Origin: Mycolicibacterium komanii
Lineage (GTDB): Bacteria; Actinomycetota; Actinomycetes; Mycobacteriales; Mycobacteriaceae
Length of the DNA stretch: 64,000 bases
Reading direction: 5' to 3'
Assembly (NCBI RefSeq): GCF_001050035.1
Contig: NZ_CVTA01000011.1
Location: forward strand, 434,001 to 498,000
The stretch's first letter is position 1; every line of letters begins with the position of its first letter. Under the pieces are notes generated by a model that saw nothing but the letters and a program-made list of their open reading frames with translations, was not told the DNA's origin and did not search any database. A program made the translations under genes and the position numbers. This document shows positions 26,767-35,401 of this stretch, in pieces.

Positions 26767-26785
26767 CGTCGCCCACCTCCTCTAC

Positions 26786-26801
26786 TGTGATGCCGGTCAC
26801 A
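26786..26801. promoter_or_regulatory. CRP-type binding site TGTGA-N6-TCACA
   Basis: TGTGATGCCGGTCACA matches the CRP consensus half-sites exactly. Mycobacterial Crp (Rv3676) uses the same half-sites, TGTGA and TCACA, with six bases between. The site lies 20 bp before the TetR start and 84 bp before the SDR start, overlapping the probable 5' leader of the TetR gene, so it could repress TetR or activate the SDR gene. A separate small dyad TACT-A-AGTA at 26842-26850 may be a TetR contact. Confidence 0.55.
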
Positions 26802-26884
26802 TCAGGGAATGCTGACCGGACGAACGGGCTTGACCTGAGCATACTAAGTAACAAATCGGTTCGAAACTGCCAGGAGGCTTGATT

Positions 26885-27631
26885 ATGAGTGCAGCACCAC
26901 TCGCCGGACGCCGAGCATTGGTCACGGGAGGATCGCGCGGAATCGGCGCTGAGATCGTTCGGCGGTTGAGTGCCGACGGTGCGGCCGTCGCGTTCACCTA
27001 TTCGGCGTCGGGCGCGAACGCCGAGAAGCTGGCCGCCGAACTAGCCGGCAATGGCGCGACAGTGGTGGCCATCCAGGCGGACGCCGCCGACGGCGCGCAG
27101 AGTCGCGCCGCCGTCGAACGAGCTGTCGCTGACCTCGGCGGGCTGGACATCGTGGTGAACAATGCCGGTGTCGCGCACATCGCGCCGATCGACGACTTCC
27201 CGCCGGAAGAGTTCGAGCGTCTCGTGGCGATCAACATCGGCAGCACCTACTGGACGACGCGGACGGCGATCAAGCATCTGAGCGAGGGTGCCCGCATCAT
27301 CAACATCGGCAGCATCAACGCCGACCGGATCCCCGGCCCCGGGTTGTCGGTGTACGGCTTGACCAAGGGCGCGATGTCGTCGTTTACCCGCGGGCTCGCG
27401 CGTGACCTCGGCGACCGCGGCATCACCGTCAACAATGTGCAGCCGGGGCCGATCAACACCGACGCGAATCCTGACCACGGCGACTTCGCCGAGAGTCTGA
27501 AAGCCGTTACGACGCAGGGCCGTTACGGACACACGACCGACGTCGCTTCACTAGTGGCGTTCCTGGCCGGTCCCGAGTCGGGATACATCACCGGCGCCAA
27601 CCTGAACGTCGACGGCGGGTTCACCGTCTAA
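26885..27631 (+). CDS. Short-chain dehydrogenase/reductase
   Basis: A 248-residue NAD(P)-dependent oxidoreductase. ATG 26885 is chosen because AGGAGG lies 7 bases upstream. The cofactor loop TGGSRGIG, NNAG (in IVVNNAGVAH), the catalytic Ser in INIGSIN and YGLTKGA (Tyr-x3-Lys) are all present, and the C-terminus ends in the classical NVDGGFTV. The enzyme resembles 3-oxoacyl-ACP reductase-like members used in detoxification. It is divergent from a TetR gene that probably controls it. The substrate cannot be assigned. Confidence 0.92.
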   Translation: MSAAPLAGRRALVTGGSRGIGAEIVRRLSADGAAVAFTYSASGANAEKLAAELAGNGATVVAIQADAADGAQSRAAVERAVADLGGLDIVVNNAGVAHIAPIDDFPPEEFERLVAINIGSTYWTTRTAIKHLSEGARIINIGSINADRIPGPGLSVYGLTKGAMSSFTRGLARDLGDRGITVNNVQPGPINTDANPDHGDFAESLKAVTTQGRYGHTTDVASLVAFLAGPESGYITGANLNVDGGFTV

Positions 27632-27704
27632 GTGAGTCGTGCGCGTCGTTACTCAACCGGTTCGCGCCGCGGCCTGGGTGGTCGCGAGATGGCTTGCAGC
27701 AGAG

Positions 27705-28226
27705 TTACCAGATCCCTTGTCTGACTATCTGCTTAATCTCATCAGGTGACTTCAGCATGACATGACTGAAAACCGTCGCCTGTGAAATCGGGAGGATAGC
27801 CCGGCCTGTCGGCGCTCGAAGCTCGACAATGTATTCGCGATCTGTCGGAACAATCTCTACGTCCGGCGCTACCCCCTGCGCGTGTAGACGAGCGCCGAGA
27901 GTGCTTCGTATCACGGAAGCCCATTCCCAAATGAGGTACGTTTCAACGAGAATGAACGCGGACAACTGGGCCGTCGAGTTATACCGTTTCCCGCGGTCGT
28001 TGACCGCGTCAATCGTCCACCACTCACGAACGTGCCGCAGGTGAAAGGATTGATCATCGGATGCAAATGCGATGTCGCAGTCGTCGCACTCTGAGGAGAC
28101 CGAGACTCGAGTCATTCGAGCCAAGCGTGTCCATTCGATCCAGCTCTCGGACAGCCGAGAGAAGTCTACCGCTCGTGAGTGAGTCCGAAGTCGTCTGAGA
28201 GACGCGCGTAATGACCGTTTACGCAA
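27705..28226 (-). CDS. Immunity protein paralogue 2 for a TNT-type toxin (Imm61-like)
   Basis: A 173-residue cytoplasmic protein. It is clearly related to the gene just upstream: both share the pattern DFSRLS-x2-WI-x-W near the start, VNDRGKRY or VNDRGRRY in the middle, IVPTDRE or VVPTDKE, then FSH-x-M-x-KS-x-DEI near the end. Similarity to IFT (Rv3902c), the immunity factor of the CpnT toxin, is suggested by layout and position. The TTG start at 28226 overlaps the previous gene by 8 bp; the N-terminal 20 residues are extra and basic, so the true start may be later. Two tandem copies after one toxin point to duplication and divergence. Confidence 0.7.
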   Translation of the reverse strand: MRKRSLRASLRRLRTHSRAVDFSRLSESWIEWTRLARMTRVSVSSECDDCDIAFASDDQSFHLRHVREWWTIDAVNDRGKRYNSTAQLSAFILVETYLIWEWASVIRSTLGARLHAQGVAPDVEIVPTDREYIVELRAPTGRAILPISQATVFSHVMLKSPDEIKQIVRQGIW

Positions 28227-28710
28227 TGCCTTCCCTTACCAACTGCTCAATCTCGTCGACGGATTTCGTCATCAGGTGACTGAAGATCGTCGCGTCTGGC
28301 TCAGCGAGATGAGCTTGGCCCTCGCTTGACTGGAGTTCAAAAAACCACTCTTTATCGGTCGGCACCACAACAACGTCGGCGTTAGGACCCAACGCATATA
28401 ACTCAGGGTCAAACATCTTCATGCCGAGAACATCGCGCATAGTGGAACCCCACCGCCAGATGAGGAACTTTTCAGCAAGCGCGAATGTGGAGAACTCGGC
28501 GATGCCGTCGTATCGCCTGCCGCGATCGTTAACTACGTCGACCGCCCACCAGTCGTTCTCTTCTCGGAGGTAGAAACGCTGGTCCGTTGAAAGGAAACCT
28601 ATTTGGGTGTTGTCCTCGGCTAACTCCACCGAGACGTCCGTCATTCGCATCAGCGTTGACCAATTGATCCAGTCATGTGATAGGCGTGAGAAGTCTGGCA
28701 CGTTATTCAC
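28219..28710 (-). CDS. Immunity protein paralogue 1 for a TNT-type toxin (Imm61-like)
   Basis: A 163-residue protein starting at GTG 28710, overlapping the end of the toxin gene by 8 bp. It would bind the C-terminal NAD glycohydrolase domain in the cytoplasm and protect the producer, as IFT does for CpnT. Sequence features are WW (DWWAVDVVNDRG), a central aromatic helix (EKFLIWRWGSTMRDVLG) and an acidic C-terminus (KSVDEIEQLVREGIA). The direct overlap makes this the better candidate for the cognate antitoxin; the following paralogue may protect against variant toxins. Confidence 0.75.
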   Translation of the reverse strand: MNNVPDFSRLSHDWINWSTLMRMTDVSVELAEDNTQIGFLSTDQRFYLREENDWWAVDVVNDRGRRYDGIAEFSTFALAEKFLIWRWGSTMRDVLGMKMFDPELYALGPNADVVVVPTDKEWFFELQSSEGQAHLAEPDATIFSHLMTKSVDEIEQLVREGIA

Positions 28711-30388
28711 CCAATCTCTTCAGGTAACCCGCTCGACGTAGAGCCTCTACGGAAGGCTCCATGCCTGGTGGTGCGATAATTCGGTATTGCGTTCCGCCGC
28801 CGGGTTGGTTGAACCACGGCGCTGCCTGTGATTGTTCAATGCGCCAGCCCGGCGGGAGTTTCGAAGGGTCATCGACGACGTACTGATAGTAGGGCTTGAA
28901 AGCGCTATCGGGGGGAAGTGCGCGTTCGGCGAACGGCACGCCTTCCGGCGACAGGTAAGTCCCACCGGGATGGCCGAACCGGTCGAGGACGGTGCCTCTC
29001 GACAATTCAGCGTTGTCGACAATCGTGCCAGGAATGGCATAGGGCTTACTGTTCAAGCTGTCGTCGGGGTAGATCAATCCACCATCAGGATTGGTGAAGT
29101 GCGGCCCCGGGGGGATCGGATCGTAGCCGTCGAACAACGGTGACTCTGGCGGCAGCGGAGGCGGCGGCGAATTGATTGGTGCGTGAGTGCCGGGGTGACT
29201 CGGAACATCGGCAAGCGGCGTCGAGTGCTCCATTCCGTGTGTGTGACTTGGCATGTCGATGACATCGTCGGGAATGGCAGCGCGTGCCCCGAGGGCGGCT
29301 TCGCCGCCGAACAGCGCGCTCGGCGCGGTGAGCGCCGTACTCCCGGCCACCTCGCCCAAGTAATGCTCGGGGTACTTCGTCAGGTGCTCGAGGTCTTCCT
29401 TCACCGAGTCGATGGGGTGCGTCACCCGTTGCCAAGCGCCCTTGGCCAAGTCGGTCCACGACTCTTTCAAGTCGTCCCACCCGTTCGCCCCGATGAGGTC
29501 CTTGATGCTCTCTTCGGTGCCGAACCAACCGTCGGCGAAACCGTCTTCGAAGCTCGGTTTCGGCGGGGGTGTCGCATCGCGTTCGGTGGGCTTGTATGCG
29601 GGTAGCGGTTTCTGCGCTGCGGCGACCATCGCGTCGAGCCGCTGTTCGATCTGCTCAGGCGGGACCCCGTCGCGCAGCATCGTCTCGCGCGCGAGCGCCT
29701 TGAACTCCTCGACCTTCACCGGGTCCAACGGCACCGGCGCCGCCGGTTGACCAACAGGCTCGCTCAGCCGGTCCAGTGCTTCATCGAGGTTGCGCGGCGT
29801 CGGCGACCTGTCGTCCGGTTTCGTTTCGTCCTGCGGCTCACCAGGCGAAGGCAGCAGCATTTCCTCCAGCGAGCCAGCCGTTTTCACCACTCGTTCACCG
29901 CTGGCCGTGGTGATCGCACCCGCGAGTTCGGTGTCGATGCGCTTGCCGTCGGCGAGTGCGTCGGCGATGCGCGCCTGGAGGTCGGCGACCTTGCCCGCCA
30001 CCTGCGCGGCGTACTCCTCCGTCATATGACTCGTATCTGGCGGAATCACCTGATTGGTGGACTCGTCGATGCCCACCGCCGGTTGCGCCGCCGCATCGTC
30101 GAGGATGCGCTTGATCGTCTCGGCGAGCGCCTCCGCGTCATGGTGGACGCGTTGCATCCTGCTCGCCGCTACACCGAGATGGTCGGCCACCGCGTCGTGG
30201 TCGGCCGCCGTCGCCGTCATCGCCGACCTGGCTGCCTCTGCGCCCTGGCCCTCCCAGGTCGACACCGTGATCAGCGAACGATAGAACTCCGCCGCACCGG
30301 TGTGATTGTCCGCGGCCTCCTGTGCTGCCTGGGCTAGATCGGCGATTTCGGGAGGCCACTCCTTGAGCTCCCCGAGGTTCAGCGTCAT
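28703..30388 (-). CDS. ESX-secreted toxin with C-terminal TNT (NAD glycohydrolase) domain
   Basis: A 561-residue protein. The N-terminal 110 residues are a WxG helical domain (VSTWEGQGAEAA, W45/G47) for type VII export. A linker of 250 residues follows, rich in proline and acidic residues. The last 120 residues match the tuberculosis necrotizing toxin domain of CpnT: LDRFGHPGG (R470), LSPEGVPFAERALPP, APWFNQPGGGTQY (Q534) and VEALRRAGYL. In the family this domain hydrolyses NAD. The position usually held by a catalytic His in the motif PYHxY reads PYYQY here (Tyr), so activity may be altered. An EspC-like gene precedes it by 9 bp and two immunity genes follow with 8-bp overlaps. Confidence 0.85.
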   Translation of the reverse strand: MTLNLGELKEWPPEIADLAQAAQEAADNHTGAAEFYRSLITVSTWEGQGAEAARSAMTATAADHDAVADHLGVAASRMQRVHHDAEALAETIKRILDDAAAQPAVGIDESTNQVIPPDTSHMTEEYAAQVAGKVADLQARIADALADGKRIDTELAGAITTASGERVVKTAGSLEEMLLPSPGEPQDETKPDDRSPTPRNLDEALDRLSEPVGQPAAPVPLDPVKVEEFKALARETMLRDGVPPEQIEQRLDAMVAAAQKPLPAYKPTERDATPPPKPSFEDGFADGWFGTEESIKDLIGANGWDDLKESWTDLAKGAWQRVTHPIDSVKEDLEHLTKYPEHYLGEVAGSTALTAPSALFGGEAALGARAAIPDDVIDMPSHTHGMEHSTPLADVPSHPGTHAPINSPPPPLPPESPLFDGYDPIPPGPHFTNPDGGLIYPDDSLNSKPYAIPGTIVDNAELSRGTVLDRFGHPGGTYLSPEGVPFAERALPPDSAFKPYYQYVVDDPSKLPPGWRIEQSQAAPWFNQPGGGTQYRIIAPPGMEPSVEALRRAGYLKRLGE

Positions 30389-30397
30389 GCCCGTACC

Positions 30398-30712
30398 TCA
30401 CATCGCAGAGCCGGCGTCCTCTACCGCCTCGGCGCCGCCGGCGTCGGTGCGCACATAACTGTCTGCCGCGTCGCGATGCCCCCGCGCGTGCTTGGCGAAA
30501 TCCTTCGCGAACCGAGCCCCGTCGGCCTCCCAAGCAGCCAACATCTTCGGCAACGTGGCAGCTGCCGATCCCGAGCCGAGGGCCGCATTGCCCGCCCGTG
30601 AATGCGCCGCTTGATGTGCTGACCGAAACCCGCTCGCCTGGTCGTCGAGCCGATCTGCGGCCATGCGCAGCTCGGTCGGATCGACCTTCAGCGGATCGTT
30701 CGAGTCAGACAC
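30398..30712 (-). CDS. EspC-like small type VII secretion partner of the TNT toxin
   Basis: A 104-residue helical protein of the EspC/DUF2580 kind, with DPTELRMAADRLDDQ at the start and a C-terminal SYVRTDAGG that provides the YxxxD export signal. It ends 9 bp before the toxin start. It closely resembles, in both the ELRMAADR and YVRTD segments, the small protein at 61944-62267. It probably pairs with the toxin N-terminus and guides it to an ESX secretion system encoded elsewhere. Confidence 0.8.
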   Translation of the reverse strand: MSDSNDPLKVDPTELRMAADRLDDQASGFRSAHQAAHSRAGNAALGSGSAAATLPKMLAAWEADGARFAKDFAKHARGHRDAADSYVRTDAGGAEAVEDAGSAM

Positions 30713-30817
30713 CTTGCCCCCTATTCCAGCGTTAGCCGCACACTAACACCGCCTAGGCGGGCCCCAACGCAGCAAATTTCCGTTCAGGACTTCCCCGCTA
30801 CACGCTAAGCTTTCCCC

Positions 30818-31171
30818 ATGGAGCTACTACGCAACGTAGTTGTACTACTGCACATCGTCGGCTTCGCGATCACGTTCGGCGGCTGGGCCGCCGAAGCCCT
30901 GGCCCGGCGCTTCCGCACCACCCGCGCCATGGACTACGGCCTTCTGCTCTCACTTCTCACCGGCCTCGCCCTCGCCGCGCCGTGGCCCGCCGGGATCGAG
31001 CTCAACTATCCGAAGATCGGCATCAAGCTCGTCATCCTCGTGATCCTCGGCGGACTGCTCGGCATGGGCAGCGCCCGTCAAAAGCGCACCGGCAATCCGA
31101 TACCTCGCGCGATGTTCTGGTCGATCGGCGTCCTGTCCTTCGCCGCCGCCGCCATTGCGGTGCTCTGGTGA
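30818..31171 (+). CDS. Small four-helix membrane protein
   Basis: A 117-residue protein with four hydrophobic segments at about residues 5-25, 38-55, 66-83 and 95-115 and short loops. A conserved-looking His (LLHIVGF) and Arg residues flank the first helices, as in small heme or quinone-linked membrane proteins, but this is weak. The stop is adjacent, tail to tail, to the LLM oxidoreductase gene. I cannot assign a function. Confidence 0.75.
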   Translation: MELLRNVVVLLHIVGFAITFGGWAAEALARRFRTTRAMDYGLLLSLLTGLALAAPWPAGIELNYPKIGIKLVILVILGGLLGMGSARQKRTGNPIPRAMFWSIGVLSFAAAAIAVLW

Positions 31172-31172
31172 A

Positions 31173-32189
31173 TCAGCGCTGCGAAATCTGCTGCGCCACC
31201 TCGCCGTAACGCTCGAACCGCTCCGGATCCGCCAGCGCGTTGTACAGCACGACGCGTGACGCCACCGGTCCGTACTTCTCGATCAGCGCATCCGCCAACC
31301 CATCCCACGTCGACTCCGTCGCGAACCTCGCGATGTGCTCATCGGTGATCTGCTCGGCCATGCCCTTGTAATCACCGGCCTTCTGCCTCTCCCGAATCCG
31401 CGCCGTCGTGCCCTCGAACCCCGCCTCGTCCCAGATGAACGCGTAGTTCGGCGTGCTGCCGTAGAAGCTCATGCTCGTGCGCACCAGCTCGCGCTCGCGA
31501 TGACGCTCCTGCTCGGTGTCGCCGACGATCGTCATCACCGGCACGATCACCGCGATGTCGTCGACGGAGCGGCCCGACTTCTCCGCTCCCTCAGCCAGAT
31601 TCGGCATCACATGGCGCTCGATGTACCCCGGCTCGCCGAGCGGATGCACATGGATTCCGTCGGCCACCTCGCCGGCCATCCGCAGCATCCACGGATTCAC
31701 CGCCGCCACATCGACCTTGGGATCTGGCGCGTCGATCGGCCCCGCGCTCCACTGCGGCGTGATGAAGTCCAGGCTGTAGAAGTCGCCGCGGTGCTCCAGC
31801 TTGCCCGTCCGGAACGCATGGAAGCACGCCTTCACCGCCAGCACGTAATCCCGCAACCGCGGCCCCGGACGCTCGAACTCCATCCCATAGCGCCGCACCA
31901 CATGCGTGCGCACCTGCGTGCCCAGGCCCAGACGAAACCGTCCGCCCGACGCCTCCTGCAACTCCCACGCCGTCGCCGCCGTCACGAACGGGCTGCGGGG
32001 AAACGCCACCGCGACGCCCGTCGACAACTCCAATCCCGGCGCCGCCTCCGCCGCCACCGCCGCGTTCATGTACGGCGTGCGGCCTGTCTCGGTGAACAGC
32101 AGTCCGGAGAAACCCGCGCTCTGCGTTCGCCGGGCTAGGTCGCCGATCTGGAGAAGGGGTTGGGGTGTGGTCATCACGTCGACGTGCAC
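31173..32189 (-). CDS. Luciferase-like F420-dependent oxidoreductase (TIGR03617-like)
   Basis: A 338-residue TIM-barrel flavin-dependent enzyme starting at GTG 32189. Family traits: AGFSGLLFTETGRTPY after strand 1, LSTGVAVAFPRSPF, SGGRFRLGLGTQV near residue 85 and VADGIHVHPLGEP near 185. These fit the mycobacterial F420-dependent branch of the LLM superfamily. Substrate unknown. It is convergent with the small membrane-protein gene and divergent from norB across 177 bp. Confidence 0.85.
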   Translation of the reverse strand: MHVDVMTTPQPLLQIGDLARRTQSAGFSGLLFTETGRTPYMNAAVAAEAAPGLELSTGVAVAFPRSPFVTAATAWELQEASGGRFRLGLGTQVRTHVVRRYGMEFERPGPRLRDYVLAVKACFHAFRTGKLEHRGDFYSLDFITPQWSAGPIDAPDPKVDVAAVNPWMLRMAGEVADGIHVHPLGEPGYIERHVMPNLAEGAEKSGRSVDDIAVIVPVMTIVGDTEQERHRERELVRTSMSFYGSTPNYAFIWDEAGFEGTTARIRERQKAGDYKGMAEQITDEHIARFATESTWDGLADALIEKYGPVASRVVLYNALADPERFERYGEVAQQISQR

Positions 32190-32366
32190 AGTCGCACCCT
32201 ACGCCCGCCGGCAGCAGGGGCCCCCGACGCGGCTACCGTCTTTGGCAAGGCTTCACTTAATACCCGCGCCAACGCGAACTTTCGCAACATCGACCGCTTT
32301 CGGACGCGCTTCGCTACGTTTACAGGACGCTGTGTTGCGTGGCCGTCTCACACCGGGGGTGTGGCA

Positions 32367-34760
32367 ATGACAGAGCAGTTCTTGGAACCCGCGCCGAGCA
32401 AGGCCGAACTCGCGATCTCGAAAGGCTGGGTCCAGGGCGTCGCTCTGGTCATGGTGTTCGGCTTCCTGATCATGGGGATGCTGGCCGCCAGAACCTACTC
32501 GGACTCGATGCCGCTGCCCCAGCGCGTCGTCGGTCCGGACGGTCAGACGCTCTTCACCGAGCAGCAGATCACCGCGGGTCAACAGATCTTCTTGCGCCGC
32601 GGACTGCAGCAGTACGGCTCGGTAGTGGGTCACGGGGGCTACCTCGGTCCGGACTACACCGCCGAGTACCTCCGACTGTCCGCCGACCACATCGGACAGG
32701 AACTGCGGGACTCTGGAGCGCAGGATCCCACTGCCGCCGTCGTCGAGATGATGCGGACCAACCGCTATGACGAGTCCACCGGCGCACTGCAGTTCACCGC
32801 CGAGCAGGTCAGCGCCTTCGAAAAGATCCGCGCCTACTACGCCGACTACTTTGGAACCGACAGCACCGAGCACGGCCTGATCCCACAGGTCATCACCGAT
32901 CCGCAGGAAATCCAGGACCTGACAGCGTTTTTCAGCTGGACCGCCTGGGCCAGCGCGGCCAAACGCGACGGCCACTCCTACTCCTACACCAACAACTGGC
33001 CACCCGAACAGCGCGTCAACAACACCCCGACGGCAGACATCCTGGTTTGGTCGGCGATGTCGCTGATCGCGCTACTGGCGGGGCTCGGCGCACTCTTCGC
33101 CCTCTACGGCCGGTGGAGCCGCAAGATCGGTTGGCACGCAACGGAAACACCGTCATTGGCGTTTCGCCAGCCAGGCGAGGTCGCGATCACGCCTTCGCAG
33201 AAGGCGACGGCGTGGTTCTTCCTCGTCGTGGCGGTGCTCTTCCTGGGACAAGCGGTGCTGGGAGGTGCGATCGAGCACTACCGCGCCGAGTTGAGCAACT
33301 TCTTCGGCCTCGACCTGGCCCGAATTCTGCCGTTCAACCTGGCGCGGACCTGGCACGTGCAGCTGTCGCTGCTGTGGACGGCCGCTGCCTTCCTCGCCGC
33401 GGGAATTTTTCTGGCGCCGATCATCTCCGGTCGTGAACCACGCCGACAGTCGTGGCTCACCTATGGGCTGCTCGGCGCGCTTTTCGTTGTCGTCGCCGGC
33501 ACGCTGATCGGCACCGCGCTGAGCACCTTCGGCGTCGACTGGGCCAAGGGCTCCATCTTCTTCGACCAGCAGTGGGAATACCTCGACCTGCCGCGGTTCT
33601 GGCAGATACTTCTCGTCGTCGGGCTGTTTCTGTGGATGGCGATCATCTTCCGCGCGATCCGGTCGCGGCTGAAGACCGAGAGCAAGCTGAACATGCCATG
33701 GCTGTTCTTCTACGCGGGCCTGGCCATCCCCGCGTTCTACGCCGTCGGCATGCTCGCGGGTACCGAGACGCATCTGACCGTTGCCGAGTTCTGGCGGTTC
33801 TGGGTGGTGCATCTGTGGGTCGAGGACTTCCTCGAACTGTTCACCACGGTGATGGTCGCCTACATCTTCGTGATGCTGGGCGTCGTGCGACGCAAGATCG
33901 CTATCCAGCTCATCTTCCTCGACGTCATCCTCTACTCGATGGGTGGCGTGATCGGCACGATGCATCACCTGTACTTCTCCGGTACTCCGGTGGAGCACAT
34001 GGCCCTTGGCGCGTTCTTCTCCGCCATGGAGGTGATCCCGCTGACGTTCCTGACTGTGGAGGCATGGACATTCCTGCAGCTCGGTTCGCGGCAGCAGTCG
34101 CGCAGCAGCGCGCCGTTCCCGCACCGGTGGGCGGTGATGTTCCTGGTGGCCGTCGGTTTCTGGAACTTCGTCGGCGCAGGCATTTTCGGCTTCTTGATCA
34201 ATCTGCCGATCGTGTCGTACTACCAGATCGGCACGGCGCTGACCGCGAACCACGCGCACGGCGCGATGATGGGCGTGTACGGCATGCTCGCCGTCGGGTT
34301 GGCGCTCTTCGCGCTGCGCTACATCATCCCGGCGCATCGCTGGCCGGACAAGCTGGCGAAACTGTCGTTCTGGTCGCTGAACATCGGGTTGGCGTGGATG
34401 GTGTTCGCCACTCTGCTGCCGCTTGGCGTCCTGCAGCTGTGGCACTCTGTCAACGACGGCTATTACGAGGCAAGGTCATTGGGCTACATCACCCAATCGG
34501 GCAACGTGGTCCTGGAGTGGCTGCGCATGCCCGGCGACTTCTTGTTCATCCTCGGCGGCGTGTTGCCGTTCGTCTGGATCGCCTGGTTGGGCGTCCGCTA
34601 CGGCATCAAGGCGACCACGCACACCCTGCCCGCCGAGACGTTGTTCGTCGAGGAACACGCCCACGCGGAGGAGGACCGCACCGGGATGGCGATACCGGGG
34701 CGCAGTCGTTACGCCTCCGACCGCCGGACAGTTCCCGAGGAGGGCGGTGACGGTCCGTGA
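32367..34760 (+). CDS. norB: Quinol-dependent nitric oxide reductase (qNOR)
   Basis: A 797-residue membrane enzyme that reduces two NO to N2O with electrons from quinol. ATG 32367 is preceded by GGGGGTG. An N-terminal helix and a periplasmic cytochrome c-like region without a CxxCH heme site (residues 40-220) mark the single-subunit quinol type. The NorB core follows with heme/non-heme iron ligands in RTWHVQLS, VHLWVEDFLE, TMHHLYFSG and TANHAHGAMMGVYG. It removes NO in the host or in soil. The stop overlaps the next gene (GTGA); a four-gene operon follows. Upstream (32190-32366) I see no known NO-regulator box, only a short dyad GCGAA-CT-TTCGC at 32274-32285. Confidence 0.95.
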   Translation: MTEQFLEPAPSKAELAISKGWVQGVALVMVFGFLIMGMLAARTYSDSMPLPQRVVGPDGQTLFTEQQITAGQQIFLRRGLQQYGSVVGHGGYLGPDYTAEYLRLSADHIGQELRDSGAQDPTAAVVEMMRTNRYDESTGALQFTAEQVSAFEKIRAYYADYFGTDSTEHGLIPQVITDPQEIQDLTAFFSWTAWASAAKRDGHSYSYTNNWPPEQRVNNTPTADILVWSAMSLIALLAGLGALFALYGRWSRKIGWHATETPSLAFRQPGEVAITPSQKATAWFFLVVAVLFLGQAVLGGAIEHYRAELSNFFGLDLARILPFNLARTWHVQLSLLWTAAAFLAAGIFLAPIISGREPRRQSWLTYGLLGALFVVVAGTLIGTALSTFGVDWAKGSIFFDQQWEYLDLPRFWQILLVVGLFLWMAIIFRAIRSRLKTESKLNMPWLFFYAGLAIPAFYAVGMLAGTETHLTVAEFWRFWVVHLWVEDFLELFTTVMVAYIFVMLGVVRRKIAIQLIFLDVILYSMGGVIGTMHHLYFSGTPVEHMALGAFFSAMEVIPLTFLTVEAWTFLQLGSRQQSRSSAPFPHRWAVMFLVAVGFWNFVGAGIFGFLINLPIVSYYQIGTALTANHAHGAMMGVYGMLAVGLALFALRYIIPAHRWPDKLAKLSFWSLNIGLAWMVFATLLPLGVLQLWHSVNDGYYEARSLGYITQSGNVVLEWLRMPGDFLFILGGVLPFVWIAWLGVRYGIKATTHTLPAETLFVEEHAHAEEDRTGMAIPGRSRYASDRRTVPEEGGDGP

Positions 34761-35401
34761 TCGCCGGTATCGGGATCGAAGCCTGGCTGACGATCGCCTA
34801 CGCGGTGGCGCTGGTCGCGGTCGCCTACGGCATAGACAGGTTCGCGCGCCACGCCGCGACGAGGGTCGAGGGGCACCGCCTCGGCGGGTTCGTCTATCAC
34901 GACGACCACGACGCATGGCAGTGCCCGGAGGATCAGTGGTTGTGGCCCACGTCCTTTGACCCCGACAACCGGGTCATGCGCTACCGGGGCACCCCGTCGA
35001 TCTGCAACGCCTGCCCGGTCAAACACACGTGTACCTCGTCGCATGACGGCCGCGAGGTGAGCCGGGCGATCGACAGTTGGCCGGCGTCGGAGGCGGCACG
35101 TTTCCACCGCGGAATCGCCTGCGCCGTCAGCGTCATCGCGGTCATCCTGCCTCTGGCGACGGCGCTGACCGCCGACACGACGATGGAGGCGCTGCTGCTG
35201 TCAGGGTCCGCCCTCGCGGTCGGCCTGCTGACGCTGCCGCTGTGGTCGCACCTGCGCCGCACCACTGCATTGCCGGACGGAGTGGTGTTCCAATCGCTCG
35301 ACGAGAACCTCGAGGAACGAAAGCGGTTGGCCGAAGCGGAGGTCCGACGCCGGACCACTTACGCGTCCGACCGCCGCGGCGAGCATCGGGAGGTGCGCTG
35401 A
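34757..35401 (+). CDS. Four-cysteine membrane protein in the nitric oxide reductase operon
   Basis: A 214-residue protein starting at GTG 34757, overlapping the norB stop. It has an N-terminal membrane helix (8-26) and a helical pair (about 118-138 and 145-163). The first loop has four cysteines: C56 in WQCPEDQW, then C83, C86 and C92 in CNACPVKHTC, plus nearby histidines (YHDDHD). This spacing could bind zinc or an iron-sulfur cluster facing the same side as the N-terminal loop. Overlap with norB implies a role in assembling, feeding or sensing for the reductase. I know no named family. Confidence 0.75.
   Translation: MIAGIGIEAWLTIAYAVALVAVAYGIDRFARHAATRVEGHRLGGFVYHDDHDAWQCPEDQWLWPTSFDPDNRVMRYRGTPSICNACPVKHTCTSSHDGREVSRAIDSWPASEAARFHRGIACAVSVIAVILPLATALTADTTMEALLLSGSALAVGLLTLPLWSHLRRTTALPDGVVFQSLDENLEERKRLAEAEVRRRTTYASDRRGEHREVR

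Noticed and set aside
33153..34750. Two 430-residue open frames, one on each strand, inside norB
   Set aside because: Both give low-complexity Arg/His-rich translations; norB in its own frame has all metal ligands and membrane helices.
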